DNA of 64,000 nucleotides from Spirometra erinaceieuropaei (GCA_902702965.1 CACRXP010000173.1:225305-289304); one strand, 5' to 3'. Positions 41,588-54,173 are shown, counted from the first letter of the stretch. A program made the numbers and translations. The notes: a model not told the origin generated them from the letters alone.

Positions 41588-44500
41588 ATGGCGAGAACAG
41601 ACATTCAGATCTTTGATGATGAGTTTCCGTTGTATAAGAGCTGCTCTGCTATGGAGGATATGTGGCAGAAAAACGAGGCCAATGATGTAAAAATAGAAGT
41701 AAGTTGGTCTCATTCCATAGTTATTTTGTAATTCGCAAATGCTTAGTTATTAGACGGCGGCGACATAAATGCACATAGGCTTGTACTGGCTGCGCGCGTG
41801 CCATATATACGGCAACTGGTGAACCAGAAAAAAGAGGAACCCGAATTAATTTTCCAATGGAAAACAGTTCCAAAATGGTAAATGTATCGCGCGGACTACG
41901 AGATCATCTCTTAGTATCGCAGAATGCCTGATATCTTACCTGTACAGTGGGAGACTGGTTATTTCTGAAAACAATGTCAACGGTATCCTTGTTTTGGCAA
42001 AGATGCTGCGCTTAAGAAAGATTGTTGATTGGGCTGTGAGATATTTTCTTACTAGGCAAGATTTTAATTTTTTTGACATTTGAATGCTATTTGTTTAGAC
42101 TTAATGCTGAAAATGTTAGTGTTCGGTTTCTGTTTGCCCGGTGGTTTGGAAACCAGTTTCTGATCGATGCCTGCACTTCATTTATGAGGTCTTCATATGA
42201 ACAGACAGTCGCGAGCGACACATTCCTGCATTTGCCGGCAGACACACTGTTAAGTCTGCTACGAGACGACAACTTAAACGTATCCAATGAAGAAGTCGTT
42301 TTCCAATCGCTTTTACGATGGGTCAAACCGAACTGTGCTACTAATATGAGTCGACTAAATCGCCTACCCGAATTGTTGACCGAAGTCCGGTGGAAGGAGA
42401 CATCCGTGAACTTTAGAATAGGGATTGCTACCGGAGACGTAATCACAGACAATTTGCCATGTATGTAAGTAGTTTTTGGTATTTTTATAATTTCCGTATA
42501 CTAGGCGCTTTCTAAACAGCGTCAACACGTGGATTGGAAATCCGGGCAGCATGCCTTGCCCCTTTAACTCAAACCCTCGAAAACCCTCAACGACCATCTC
42601 GGATGCGTTACCGGACGTTGTCAGTAGTCAGTTCTGGGAAGTTTCGTCGGAACCGGAGTCGAGCATCGTGCTCCTTGGACGACCAACTGATGGCGACGGT
42701 AACCGATGGGTCTGTCGGCTTTATGACCCCCAAACCGGCCTTGGTCGCTTGTTAGGCCACTGCAAACGACGCCCCCTCTCGGCAGTTGCCTGTCTTCGAG
42801 GTAACCCATTATCTTACTTACATGCTTTATATCCACAGTAGCTGTGCTAACGCATGAAATTTCATGAGTTAGCACAAGAAAATCCCTTTAACTCAAAATC
42901 CGCCCAATCTGCGTTCCTCAATGTCTTACGCAGTGAAAAAGCGACTATTCTTGAGAAGAAGACATAGTTGGAGTTGTAAATAAATATTTACTAATATAAA
43001 TGTAATTAATTTTGCACTGAAAACTAGAATTTCAGAAAATGGCTACATTACAAATAACTTAACAGGGGCTAACGATAAGAGTGTATAATGAAAGGGAACG
43101 CACGAAATGGGGAAAATAATGAAAAATAATAATAAATACAGAAGATCAGTACTTTGTTGATTGTCCATTTGCATTTTTCACAGCATCTTTATCACACGGC
43201 GTGACACAGAAAAGTGGCAGTATGTCGCGCGTACTCAATAGATATCTGTTTACGCCTAGTAGTTCTCGGNNNNNNNNNNNNNNNNNNNNNNNNNNNNNNN
43301 NNNNNNNNNNNNNNNNNNNNNNNNNNNNNNNNNNNNNNNNNNNNNNNNNNNNNNNNNNNNNNNNNNNNNNNNNNNNNNNNNNNNNNNNNNNNNNNNNNNN
43401 NNNNNNNNNNNNNNNNNNNNNNNNNNNNNNNNNNNNNNNNNNNNNNNNNNNNNNNNNNNNNNNNNNNNNNNNNNNNNNNNNNNNNNNNNNNNNNNNNNNN
43501 NNNNNNNNNNNNNNNNNNNNNNNNNNNNNNNNNNNNNNNNNNNNNNNNNNNNNNNNNNNNNNNNNNNNNNNNNNNNNNNNNNNNNNNNNNNNNNNNNNNN
43601 NNNNNNNNNNNNNNNNNNNNNNNNNNNNNNNNNNNNNNNNNNNNNNNNNNNNNNNNNNNNNNNNNNNNNNNNNNNNNNNNNNNNNNNNNNNNNNNNACTC
43701 AAAATCCGCCCAATCTGCGTTCCTCAATGTCTTACGCAGTGAAAAAGCGACTATTCTTGAGAAGAAGACATAGTTGGAGTTGTAAATAAATATTTACTAA
43801 TATAAATGTAATTAATTTTGCACTGAAAACTAGAATTTCAGAAAATGGCTACATTACAAATAACTTAACAGGGGCTAACGATAAGAGTGTATAATGAAAG
43901 GGAACGCACGAAATGGGGAAAATAATGAAAAATAATAATAAATACAGAAGATCAGTACTTTGTTGATTGTCCATTTGCATTTTTCACAGCATCTTTATCA
44001 CACGGCGTGACACAGAAAAGTGGCAGTATGTCGCGCGTACTCAATAGATATCTGTTTACGCCTAGTAGTTCTCGGTGTGATAAAACAAACTACTGTCGAA
44101 CAAGTTTATCACTGAATTTTATTGCACAAAACGCCATAAATTTAAAAAAAATTATAAGCTGATTTTTGCCCTTTTTTCTTGAAAACAATGACAGTTCTCA
44201 AACGCCCTCACCTGATGTTCATGGAAGCGAAATCGAATTTCTCGTTTCCAGGCGGGATTTATTTCGCACGTTTCCTGTTTATAGTGATTTCCGCTAGCAG
44301 CACAATGCACATAAACATGAAGTTTTGATATGCGAATTTCCGTAGCGTAGGAAATTATGTGGATATCAAAAAGGTCAGATATCGCCCAAATCTGGCCCGT
44401 TTTCCTTTAATAAATCTGAGTTGAAATGAAGTCATCTTCAGTAAATGGCTTTCTGTGTCCCAAATCATTATCATGAACACAAATAACAACACCAAATGCA

Positions 44501-46992
44501 TGACATACCTCTCGCTCTGATTTCAACCACGACCTTACATGAGTTAGACCACCTACTGTACATATGAGGCAGTTTTACATTTAGTTTTTTCACAGGAGAT
44601 GCATTAAAATGCGTGGGAATGTTTCCATTTCCGTCTCTGCCTTAAAAGCGTAAGCTCCGGACAAAATGGACTGCTTCTGTTAAGCTAAGTTCCAGCTTGT
44701 AGAGAAGATGGCCACATATGACTACATTTAGTCGATAGAGAGGTTGTCAGTAATTCGTTGGTCCACGGGTGTACCTTCCTATTTGGGGTTTTTGTTTTGC
44801 AGGAGGCCGTCTTCTGCTCATCGGCGGGTTTAATGGGGAAAACGAATGGGGAGATGCTGCCTCTAGGCTAGACGAACTGGATGCTCGCAGCGGCCTATGG
44901 AGACCCCTCTCGCCAATGCGAACCCGACGCGCCTTCGGGCACACAGCGACCGTTATTCAGCTTGAAGGTCGACAGGAGGGCAGAGAGGTGGTGGTCGTAT
45001 GTGGAGGTGAAGACGAAAAACCATTTAACGTGCTCTCTTCTTGCGAACTTTACGACCCACGTGAAAATCGGTAAGTTTTTGCAAAGCATGTTCCTTTAGT
45101 TGATGAGAGATGAGGATTAAAGAGAACCAAATCGGTAACGATCGGGAGATGGCACCCAAAAAGTCCGCCAAACCAAAGCAGCCTGTTTTATGGGACAGGT
45201 GTTAATAGGGGTTTTATGGGTGGTGGCTGGTCGGGATGTACGATACTAGTCGACAGCAAACCTTATTTGAACAGGTGAATGAAGGAATTTGGCCCGCTCT
45301 CGTTTCCGTTATTACAAAATGGGTCGCCAAAGGCCATATAGTGGAAGGCGTATAATCGTCTTCCCTCAGAAGGTTATTTACATTTCTCTGTCAACCACTC
45401 AAAGAACCCCAAGGACCCTACCAAAGGACGACCCACCAATGCCATTGGGACAAACTGGAGTCGACTGAAAAGGAAACTCCACGGGGGAGGCCATGTATGT
45501 GGTCGAGATGTGCGGGCTCACATAGACGAAGTACAGTATCGTCTTTGTTTTGGCCTCAATGCCATGACTTTGACAGATGCCTAGGAACTGTTCCGGTCCT
45601 AAGTTGTGCAGACTTATCCTATTTAAAAGTGATTTTGTTTTGTAATAAAATGCCATAATGCGAATGTATGCCGTATAATCAGGCGTACATCTGTAACGAT
45701 GGGGAAGGTTGTGTAACAACGACCACCGTCCATGTAACCTCCTGCGATGTTCGTCCGGCCAGCCCATGTTATGCCGTCGCGGAAAGTCCAATTAGTGCGT
45801 GAAAGCAGGCCTGCAACCGCTGATATAGCCTGAAGACGTTTGAGTCCACCGTTAAAGGTATTATTTCTAGGTAACGGATTTTTTGGGTTGAGATTTCCCG
45901 ATTGTTACCACCAAATGAAATAAACATTAGCGATTCATTTTTATTTTCCCTAAATCCTGTTTAGCTGGTGGAGCCTGCCTGACATGCAGGTAAGGCGCTG
46001 TGGGGCAGCTGCTGCTGCTCTATCAGATGGACGTCTCTTCGTTTTTGGCGGTGGCAGGGAGGGCAGTGAGAATTCGGTGGAATTCTGCCGCTTGGGTGAT
46101 TGGCACAAATTGCGGGGCCCTTGCACTTCCTCCTTCTGGCGTCACGCAGCACCGATGTCCTGGTGCAGCCAGTGGAGACGTTACGAGCACGCGGCGGCCG
46201 CCTTTCGTAATCGCATTTTTGTGGCTGGTGGGTGGCCCGATGAGCAAGAAGTGCAAATCTTCCGTCCGCCCGCATACGAAGAAGAGGATGCGCCTGGTCA
46301 ATGGACCCGCCTTATACTTCCCCAACAGCACATGAACAATCAGCGTTCTGGTCTCTCCCTGCTCGTTCACAAAAACAGGCTTTTTGCTCTCGGTGGTGAT
46401 GGTATGTGAAATCCTCTGTTAATTTAAGTGAAAGCGTAATGTTTGCTCTCTTAGACTGCAGCTCATTTTTTGAGGAAATTTAATCGCAAAAATACCCTTG
46501 GGAGAAACTTATGGCAAACGTAGAATAATCAATGTTTGAATCGACTTTGATGCGTCCTTAGTTTAAGCGTAGCTCACCTTTTCAGGTAAAAAATTTGAAC
46601 TATGTGTCGATAGCAGAAAGTTCGTCCTGCAACTGTCAGTTCGCAATTTACTTGCATACTTTACCTTATCCTGACGTACGCCTAACGTGAATCTGAGCGT
46701 ACTTTATCTGTCAGAAGTTAATCATTTTTAATGCACCCCATTATTTGTACCTGTTTCCCTGTCAGGAAATGAAAAATACTGTATTCCTTTAGGTATGGGC
46801 AAAATGCATTTTGTTTTTCTTTTCTTTCACACAACGATGTGGTCAGGTTGGAACAGCGTCGAGGAGTTTTCACCTGGAGAAGGAGAAAAGGAAGGCGCGA
46901 TGACTGATAATTTTGAATCCTGGCACTGGCTGAGGCAAAAATCACCAGCAAACATCGATTTAATCATGTCAGCTGCAGTCATCGAATTCTGA
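41588..46992 (+). CDS. BTB-BACK-Kelch (KLHL) protein, eight exons
   Basis: Exons 41588-41702, 41754-41877, 41915-42055, 42099-42464, 42505-42800, 44803-45070, 45965-46401 and 46847-46992 sum to 1893 bases, 630 codons plus stop, with phases that fit at every junction. Residues 1-130 form the BTB domain (NDVKIEVNGGDINAHRLVL, then ECLISYLYSGRLVISENN). About 140-245 is BACK (DTLLSLLRDDNLNVSNEEV and VFQSLLRWVKPN). About 300-630 is a Kelch propeller with GG blades (LLLIGGFNGEN, VVVVCGGEDE, LFVFGGGREG, IFVAGGWPDE, LFALGGDG). KLHL proteins are usually substrate adaptors of Cullin-3 ubiquitin ligases; I cannot name the orthologue. Introns are 51, 37, 43 (GC-AG), 40, 2002 (contains the gap), 894 and 445 bp. 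Length is usual for the family. Confidence 0.93.
42056..42098 (+). other. GC-AG intron of the KLHL gene
   Basis: The junction ACTAG|GCAAGA...TTGTTTAG|ACTTAATG keeps the frame (Thr-Arg-Leu-Asn) only if the donor is GC. AG|GCAAG is the usual consensus of rare GC donors. Length 43 bp. Confidence 0.75.
42891..43269. repeat. 379-bp exact duplicate, left of the gap
   Basis: Matches 43697-44075 over its full 379 bases as far as I can compare by eye. Lies in KLHL intron 5 and ends at the first N. Confidence 0.9.
43270..43696. other. Assembly gap (427 N)
   Basis: Run of N inside KLHL intron 5, flanked by the same 379-bp sequence on both sides. Confidence 0.99.
43697..44075. repeat. 379-bp exact duplicate, right of the gap
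   Basis: Second copy of 42891-43269. It starts at the first base after the N run and its last base (ctcgg) is the base at which the left copy breaks off, which is how an unmerged contig overlap would look. Confidence 0.9.
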
Positions 46993-49635
46993 TATAAGAC
47001 CATTTTCGCTTTTGGCCGTTAGCTCTTGTAAAGTAAAATGATTCAAATCATATTAATAGCCTTTCCAGAAGTGGCACCCTGCTAATGTTTTTGTCGTCCT
47101 ACATTTTTGGTTTGCCCGATGCCACTTCACAGGCGGAAGTAAACACTCACACAGTAGCATATTCTAAGAATGTGGTGCTGCTGGAAAACGCTTCTGCTTG
47201 TTTTACTTGAGGCCAACATATGCGGCAAATGATACGGGAAACTAAAAACATGGTTTCGAGGTAGAGGGAGGCGGAGAATAACTGTTCGTTGTCCATACGT
47301 CCTAGCTAAAAAAAAAAGACGATGCACATCAGCCGATGCTCTTCATGCCCAAAAATTAAAAACGGAGACAGAGCTACGATGTGTTTTGGAGGCTTTATAT
47401 GTGAATTACCTGATTCAGTGCTTACAGAGTGTAAGCAGGTTGAGAGACGAACCTTAAAACATAAGAATTTAATGACGTCAACAGAAAGTACAAACTGACG
47501 TGACAATTTGAATATCCTAGTCTCGTTCTTTGACGCAGGGATCTACTCCGTGAACATTTCCTTCATGCAAAATCACAGCAGTATGCATTAAAAAGCCGGG
47601 GCACGATTCTCAAGAACTTCTCTTCAAAGACTGCACTTCCGGGTTGCAACCACCGACTAATCGTTACTTATAATCTAACAAGTCCTGTTCTGGTGGAATA
47701 AGAGCGCGGTTACCCTGTTTGGGGGCTAGACGAAGAACAGGTTTGCTTTCCTCCTCAGACACCCTCTGAATTTAAGCGTGTAGGATACTGGGTTTCTTAA
47801 ATTGAACAGTGAATTGGGAATACTGTTTAACTAGCAACGGATCCAAAACACTTCCGTCAAGGCCACAATTTCTAAAAACAACCCAGGAGACAAAAGGGGC
47901 GATCTGATTTAAGTCAGAAGTAAATGCAGGTGTTCCCTTCCTTCTGATCCCAGATTTAAAGTAGTGAGGATCAAATCATCTAGCGTAATTCGAAGAAGTC
48001 AGTGAATTATTTAGAAATGACAGTTTGTCGTGCTAAAATAGCCACTTAAGTTCGCTAGTCATTAAAAACCACTTAAAACGTTCAACAGTAGATGGCCATA
48101 AGACGGGTATTTCCGTCTGTCTACCCACCAAGTCTACGAGCACCCGAAAGCTGAGGAGTACAAAGCGGGGGCTGGCTGCAAATAAGCATGTACTAGACGA
48201 GCTGCACTCATCCTTGGAATCCTGCGAAGGCCGTGCGGGTAGCGACGTCGTTGCTTCCGGAACTGCTCCCACGAAAGGGTCGACGTCTAACATCGAATTG
48301 GGATCTTCTGGAGCATCGCTCATATTTCCAACGGGGTCAGAGTTTGTAGCAAAAGTTACGGGCTAACGAATATCGTATATTCCATAGTAGGGAGACAAGA
48401 AGAAAGGAGGGGAAGTGGTAGGTAAATATAAGGCGGAGAGGAGGAGTTAGCGTAACAAAGGGGAGGAGTTTCAAATAGTTCACAGAGATGAACTCGCCGC
48501 GGCGTGTCTGCCAGTAAAAAGGACACGTACAGTCACGCCACACCCTTCTACCTTCCGTCTTATTCTTCTTTCTAGCGACAAAATAACCGTCCACAGATAA
48601 AGCAAACTCCCTGGTGTGGGGAGAGTTCTAGTAGTAACAGTGCGGCCAGAGTTAAGAGAGTTGAAGTTTGACACACGGGCTGTCTTGTAACTTGTCATAA
48701 GATCCGAGGACAGCAATCGGACAGGGTGACCGTGAACCGATATTAAATAAGGGTGTTTGTTCCCGTTGGTTTGCGGCTAGCTCATTGGACCAAAGTACTC
48801 CCTCGAACTGAGTGTGCTCAAATTACCTAAAAGCCTCATGCAGATATGCAATTTGAGGATTAGGTCCCATGTTATTACTTCCGCGTAAACCGACGTGATC
48901 CAAAACCCTGACCCAGTAGTGTCGTCAAGTAGCATGCGAGCTGGATTGCTCAGTCTTGAGCGAACACTTGGTACTGGATGCTGCAGCATGCGAAAGTCCG
49001 TCCAAGTTTGCAACCAAAGCACCACAGTGCGTGGTCATCACCTGTGCAAAATGAATGGCTGCTGCCTGTTTGGAGTTCGAAACATAGACTCGGGCTACGG
49101 AAAATGAAGATCCCTGAGATCAACTGATGTTTCACCCTCTGTCACAGCGGTCCACACGACTCTCGCATTTACTGCTTTCGGGAATGGTTTCTCTTTATAT
49201 TCCCCTAATTTTCTCTTCGTTCGTATGACACTTTATGTGTTCGGCTTCCGTTCTGTTTCTACGGGTGGATTTTTATATATTTTATTACTTGGTGTTTTGA
49301 CTGTGCCTAAGTTGATTTCTGTTCCCCAGCTGCCAGTGATCAGGCTAATTGGTCAATCCAGTCATTCATATTCTTTAAATTGCGCTCTGGCGTTTTCACT
49401 AGCCATTGGTGTACTTAAACAAGTTAATGGCATAGATGCATTTTTTGTCATTTCCTCTTCGCGGAGTGTCCCATACACCGTCTCCTTTAGCCCCACTCAT
49501 AAAACCCCTATTGCCATCATTTCCGTATTACGCGCGTCCCTGCCTCTCGTTTTGTGAGTGGAGGTGAATACGATACCGTTGATGTAGTGGCCTCAATAGA
49601 ATAGGCCTCAAAAGTCGGTGGGCAATCGATAACGC
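46993..49635. other. Mostly non-coding, downstream of KLHL
   Basis: Contains the KLHL 3' UTR at its start; no exact AATAAA seen in the first 150 bases. Apart from the frame at 48033-48323 nothing looks coding. Confidence 0.4.
48033..48323 (-). CDS. Hypothetical frame with acidic, Ser-rich start
   Basis: The minus frame starts MSDAPEDPNSMLDVDPFVG and continues with a Ser/Asp-rich stretch, which looks like the N-terminus of a real protein rather than random sequence. The second half (about residues 45-96) is less convincing. A possible 32-bp intron (gtgcag...ttgcag) near residue 40 would fit the tiny introns of the host genes but soon meets a stop. No family recognised; it could be chance. Confidence 0.2.
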   Translation of the reverse strand: MSDAPEDPNSMLDVDPFVGAVPEATTSLPARPSQDSKDECSSSSTCLFAASPRFVLLSFRVLVDLVGRQTEIPVLWPSTVERFKWFLMTSELKWLF

Positions 49636-49715
49636 GAAGAAGGAGACACGATCCCTGAAACAAGAGTTTCATTCGCCCCACGTTTCAGATTCCTGCTCGA
49701 ACTCGTCATCAGAAG
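49636..49715 (-). repeat. PLE 3' tail, minus
   Basis: Begins GAAGAAGGAGACACGATCCC and contains the hammerhead-like motif on the minus strand (CTGATGA at 49706-49712, GAAA at 49683-49686). It faces the plus-strand PLE piece at 49862-50340. Confidence 0.75.
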
Positions 49716-49861
49716 CAACATCAAATACGAGTCAGTACACGCCAGCTTCTTTGCACGGTTAGAGTCAGGCTCTTCACACTGGGTGACTCTGTTCGCCATT
49801 TTGTCCAGTTACTGGGATTGCTGGTCGCCGCGCGCGCTCCTCGCGTGCCTAATTACTTTGC

Positions 49862-50340
49862 CTAGGCAGGCCCGACGGGACTCGGTCGCACCTTCAACAT
49901 TACGGAGGCCGAAATCCTTGCAAGAGGTAACAACCGTGTGAGCCACGAAATGATTGAGTCATGGTTCTTCGGTTCGCATTCAAGTAGTAAACACAATGAC
50001 CTTCCGCCTCCATATTCTGTGCTGTTATTTTGCGCGAGCAAAATAATTGGCCAAGCGGTGGAGGCGCGGACGACCAACAGTTCCGGTGGCAGTGAGCCGA
50101 ATGGCCGAGTAACCATAAAGCCAAGAATTAACAACAGTGATGAAATCACAGCACTTAACGACTCGGGTACGGACCGACATGCAAGCATCGCATGCAATGC
50201 GTCCCCAACGGTGAGCGCGAGTGCTAAAAATTATCACAGGCATGTGGCTGCAGGACGACTGCGTCTTGTAAGTACTGCACCCCTTGTGCCTCTACTACCC
50301 TTTTGTGCGACTGTCTCTGAGGATGGGCTCGAGTTGCAGT
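49862..50340 (+). pseudogene. Penelope-like element (family B), endonuclease end, plus copy
   Basis: The plus strand gives ITEAEILARGNNRVSHEMI and ESWFFGSHSSSKHNDLPPP, then YSVLLFCASKIIGQAVEAR, NGRVTIKPRINNSDEITAL and GTDRHASIAC (frame 49938-50402), a diverged version of the family B C-terminus. The coding end has lost its stop and the frame runs on into the tail, where the hammerhead-like box is degraded (ctgaggatgggctcgag near 50316). Confidence 0.75.
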
Positions 50341-50344
50341 TTGT

Positions 50345-53193
50345 GAATTCAACCTTTTTGCACGTAGGATATCATGCCGGAAATGGCAATACCGAAATTT
50401 GATATGCCGATGCACGACAAGAGATATGACGGAAGTCTTGGGACAGCAATTAATTCAGAGTTAACGAAATTGACAATATCATCCAGAGTTCGATCAAAAC
50501 TTGCTTGACCGTTGTGAAATGCCGTTGTACTATGGTATCAACTGAAGCGACATATGAAACAAGGACAGTAGAAGAAAGCATTCGAAAGGCACGTCGTGAA
50601 AGCCACACATCTTCTTTACTCAAAGCAAGAAAATAAGCAGAAGAATAAGAAGGAAAGGGAAGAATGGTGTAGGCATCCATAAACGGTCCGACTAAGGACG
50701 GAGGGGTGTGGTAGGAACTTAAACGTCAAAAGTACCAAACAAGTTTATGAATTTTATTAAAACAACTTTCAATGTCAAGGGAGAATGTAGGAATCGAGAG
50801 CAGAGTAATACTCGGATGCCGAAAAGATGATATTCTCTTGGGAAGGATGTCGGAGGATCTTGAAATGGAAGACCGTCGTGCTCGAATCATACACTGGAGT
50901 GATTTTTCATCATTAATCTGAAGAAAATTTCCTAATGACCATGCAGAAACATAATCTAACACATCTTCCAGAGACTGAAATATGTCTTATTTTTAGTAGG
51001 GCGGTCCACAGCCATACTTATAGGCAGTCATTGGGGAATCTCGGTCCATGCGTTTGAAGCAAAAGCAAGGTTCGACTAGCCTTAGGGTTGTTACACCGCA
51101 TCAACCCTCGGATTTTACTCGCCCAAAACCTGGTTTTCTGTTTATACGCAGTGGACGATCAGTTAAAAATTGTCATCATCTCCAACGACCTATAAATGGT
51201 ACACGTGTACTTTCTGCGTTAAACTAACGGAGCGATAATTTTCGAAATAAAATTCACTGAATTTTACGAGTTGCTCCATCGTGAATGCTTCTATGGTAAA
51301 TTTCCTGTACAAAATTCAAAAACCGAGGGGAATTTGAAAAAAAATAATGCTAAAAACATTGTCACATGTTTAAATGGTAAGGTGACTTATGGGTCAATCC
51401 ATATTAGCCCAAACTCCCACAAAACTGCGGTCCACTGAATGTCGTGGCGGTAACGTCTTATGAGTCAGTAACTCTCATCGCCAGTCTATGACAGAAAACC
51501 CAAAGGGTATGTTTCTCACATACTAGTGATTTAACTATTGGATGTATCTAAGAATCAAACAAAAAACTGAACAATTCCACGCGCTACTGCTACGCAATCA
51601 CGTCTGGTTTTAATAGTTTGGGGGTGCCTGTTTAGGTAAAAAAATAAAGCTACGTTGGGAGGAATGATTTTTCATAATTGCCCTGCTCCCTGCTTTTCCA
51701 CAGACTGCAAATGATGGTACGCACAAGCAAAAGGACCGAAATGAAATTCACTTTTAACGTTTATGCCAAGCGAGCAAAATTTTGTGGCAAGGTATCCCTC
51801 GAAATCCATGTTGTTAGAATGTGCTCCGTAAACTTGGGAGGCTGAGATAGGAGGGGCAGCTGAACTTATAGCAAACGATTGTTCACGCTCGTTTCAGGCG
51901 TTTAACACAAGTATTTCCGGTAGCACCTTCACTTCTTTAAATTTTGCCACTTCCGACTAAGTAATTTCTTAGAATTTAGGTTGATTCATTGAAAAGAAGG
52001 GGCAAACTTGTCCTCAGGCTGTTTCTCTGACCGTGGGCGGCAAAAATCGTCAAGTTCCTTAGACAAATGAATATTTGCGAAAAGACCTTCGGTAGCATTG
52101 CTTTTAAAAGTCAGTTTCGTCCCCCAAGACTCACAGAACAGAAATTCTATAGGTAGTATTCATTAAGGAAGCTGATTGCTTAAAAAATAGGTGGGTCGCT
52201 CTACGTTCAGTAAACGTAACTTCACTGGCTCCACACCAGCTGGTAGAATGCTCAAACTAGATTTTCCAAACGTCCTCCTTGCACGCTCTCCTGCCTACGC
52301 AATGCAAACGAGGATTGCTCCTGGTGGGGTCAAGTATGCTCGTTGCTACCTGTGAGATTACACTCAGAACACGCATTGATTAGCTATAGACGTAGCCAGC
52401 AATGACGCACATTTCCAGCTGGCTGCATGGGCTTCGTAAACTGCTGTCACTATCCCCTTGAAATATGAAGTGGTCTTGAATCTCAAGTGGAAGTGAGTGA
52501 TAGCCTTTAAAATCATTATAGACTTAAATCTCATCTAGAGCATTATTGAATTACGTTGTCACAGAACATTTTTTGAGCCACCTGAGTTTTTGCGTATGCA
52601 TATCTTATGGTTTTCTGTCGTCCACACTTTTAATCTTCGTGGTGAAGCAGGTCTTGTATCCGGAAGTCACTCAGAAAATGAACACGAAATCAAAACCAAA
52701 ACGGACAGTTTAGGTTATGCTAGGAGGGGCATCCTTCGATCGGGCCACAGAAAATGCTTGTTTCATTGCGCCTTGGATCCCAGTCAAGGGCCCTTGCAGA
52801 CAGTCGCATACTGGTCGGTAAGATATGCAGTAAAGCGTACCGACAAAGGCAAGAGGGACTGCCATTTCTGTCCGGCCAAGATAACCTACCCCAGAGGACG
52901 TCCTTCTGCTGGCAAGGAACTCCAAGTTCCTTTGCCAGCGACGTCAGAAGCGCTGGCCATACTGTTAGCCAATCCAACCCTCTTCTCGTAAACTGCTCTG
53001 GCCCAAAGTGAGCCTCGCATGCTTGTACTAGCATCCCGACACGTCGAATAAAAAATATTCGGTACGGTGAAATTGAACCAGTAGGGGGGATTTTCCATAT
53101 GTAAAAGCCAAAACCATATTCATAAACAGAACGTAATTTAAGAAGACACTTAGTAACGGAACGCATGATAATACAAAATTATCCGCGCCTTTT
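50345..53193. other. Non-coding stretch, nothing recognised
   Basis: AT-rich sequence with short frames on both strands (for example 50726-50962 minus, 52590-52991 plus, 52720-53166 minus). No domain, RNA gene or repeat identified. Confidence 0.4.
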
Positions 53194-53201
53194 ATCTTTT
53201 C

Positions 53202-54173
53202 GGTAAGATGGTAGTTGGTAGCCCCCCGGTACCGAAAACTCCCAGCTACCTGACTTACGGGACCGGTGGTAATAGGGGCTATACGGGTGGGGCAAATGAG
53301 TGGAGGCGTAAATGGCGCTTGTAGGGAATGCCTGGAATTGACGATCCTGATAAAGTGAAAACCTAATTTACATAAGGTGAAAAATCCGAGGAAGGTAAAC
53401 ACTTCGGATCTGACTGACGCATGAGACGCCTTGCTGTTGTAGTCTGAACCCAAGAGGTAGTAAGTGCGTGATGTCGTAGGTGAAGTGCGCCCAGTTCAAA
53501 CCCGGCAATGTCGAAGCGCCCGGGGGGTGCCGTAGTGCCTTAAACTGGAAGTGCAGGAAAGGATCGCTAACTGGCCATGGCGGTGTTAACAAGGCGTCAC
53601 AGTTTTCAGCCAAACCCCTGCGACCAAATACAACCGGGTTGTTCGTAAAGGCGGGGGGTGGAGGGCAACACTCTATCAATACGACTGATGCAGTGGATGG
53701 AGTATCGGTAGACACCCTAACTGAGCGTCGGTTGTCCTTTCATACACGATCGCACCGGACTCTACTGGAGGTCTGGAGTAAAAAGACCCAAGGATGCAGG
53801 CAAACCGACGAAACGGAGACCCGCGCCAATCCGCCTAGGATAGTGCCTATGCAATTAATCTGATGCAGGTAATACTGTGCGCACATGCAACTAGAAGCAT
53901 AATGGGAAGCATGATGAATTATAATCCGTTTAGGATAAATCTTTCGCCTTTTACTAAAGAGTTCCGTGTGGGGGTGCAATACAATGAGTCTATATAGACA
54001 GTCTTGCAGCGCCTCGTTCTCGGGGCGGTTAAAGTGAAGAAGAAAGTCATCCTGACAGGGCCTCTGTGCGTGCACTCCCCAGACATAATGAGAACGTTAT
54101 CACAGATACCGAAATCGAGCCAGTAGGTACAATTGTAGAATCAGTGGGCAGGGCTACCAACTACCATCCTGCC
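53202..54173. mobile_element. 972-bp non-autonomous DNA transposon, Merlin-like ends
   Basis: Left end 53202-53225 (ggtaagatggtagttggtag and 4 more) and right end 54149-54173 read inward on the other strand (ggcaggatggtagttggtag) match at about 21 of 24 positions. Directly outside lies a perfect 8-base duplication, ATCTTTTC at 53194-53201 and 54174-54181. An 8-9 bp duplication with ends starting GG is characteristic of Merlin elements, which are known in schistosomes; hAT and P elements also make 8 bp. The interior has a 127-codon plus frame (53480-53863, Gly-rich middle) that resembles no transposase, so movement would need an enzyme made elsewhere. Confidence 0.75.

Noticed and set aside
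53480..53863. 127-codon plus frame as a host gene
   Set aside because: Lies wholly inside the element bounded by inverted repeats and 8-bp duplications; no domain seen.
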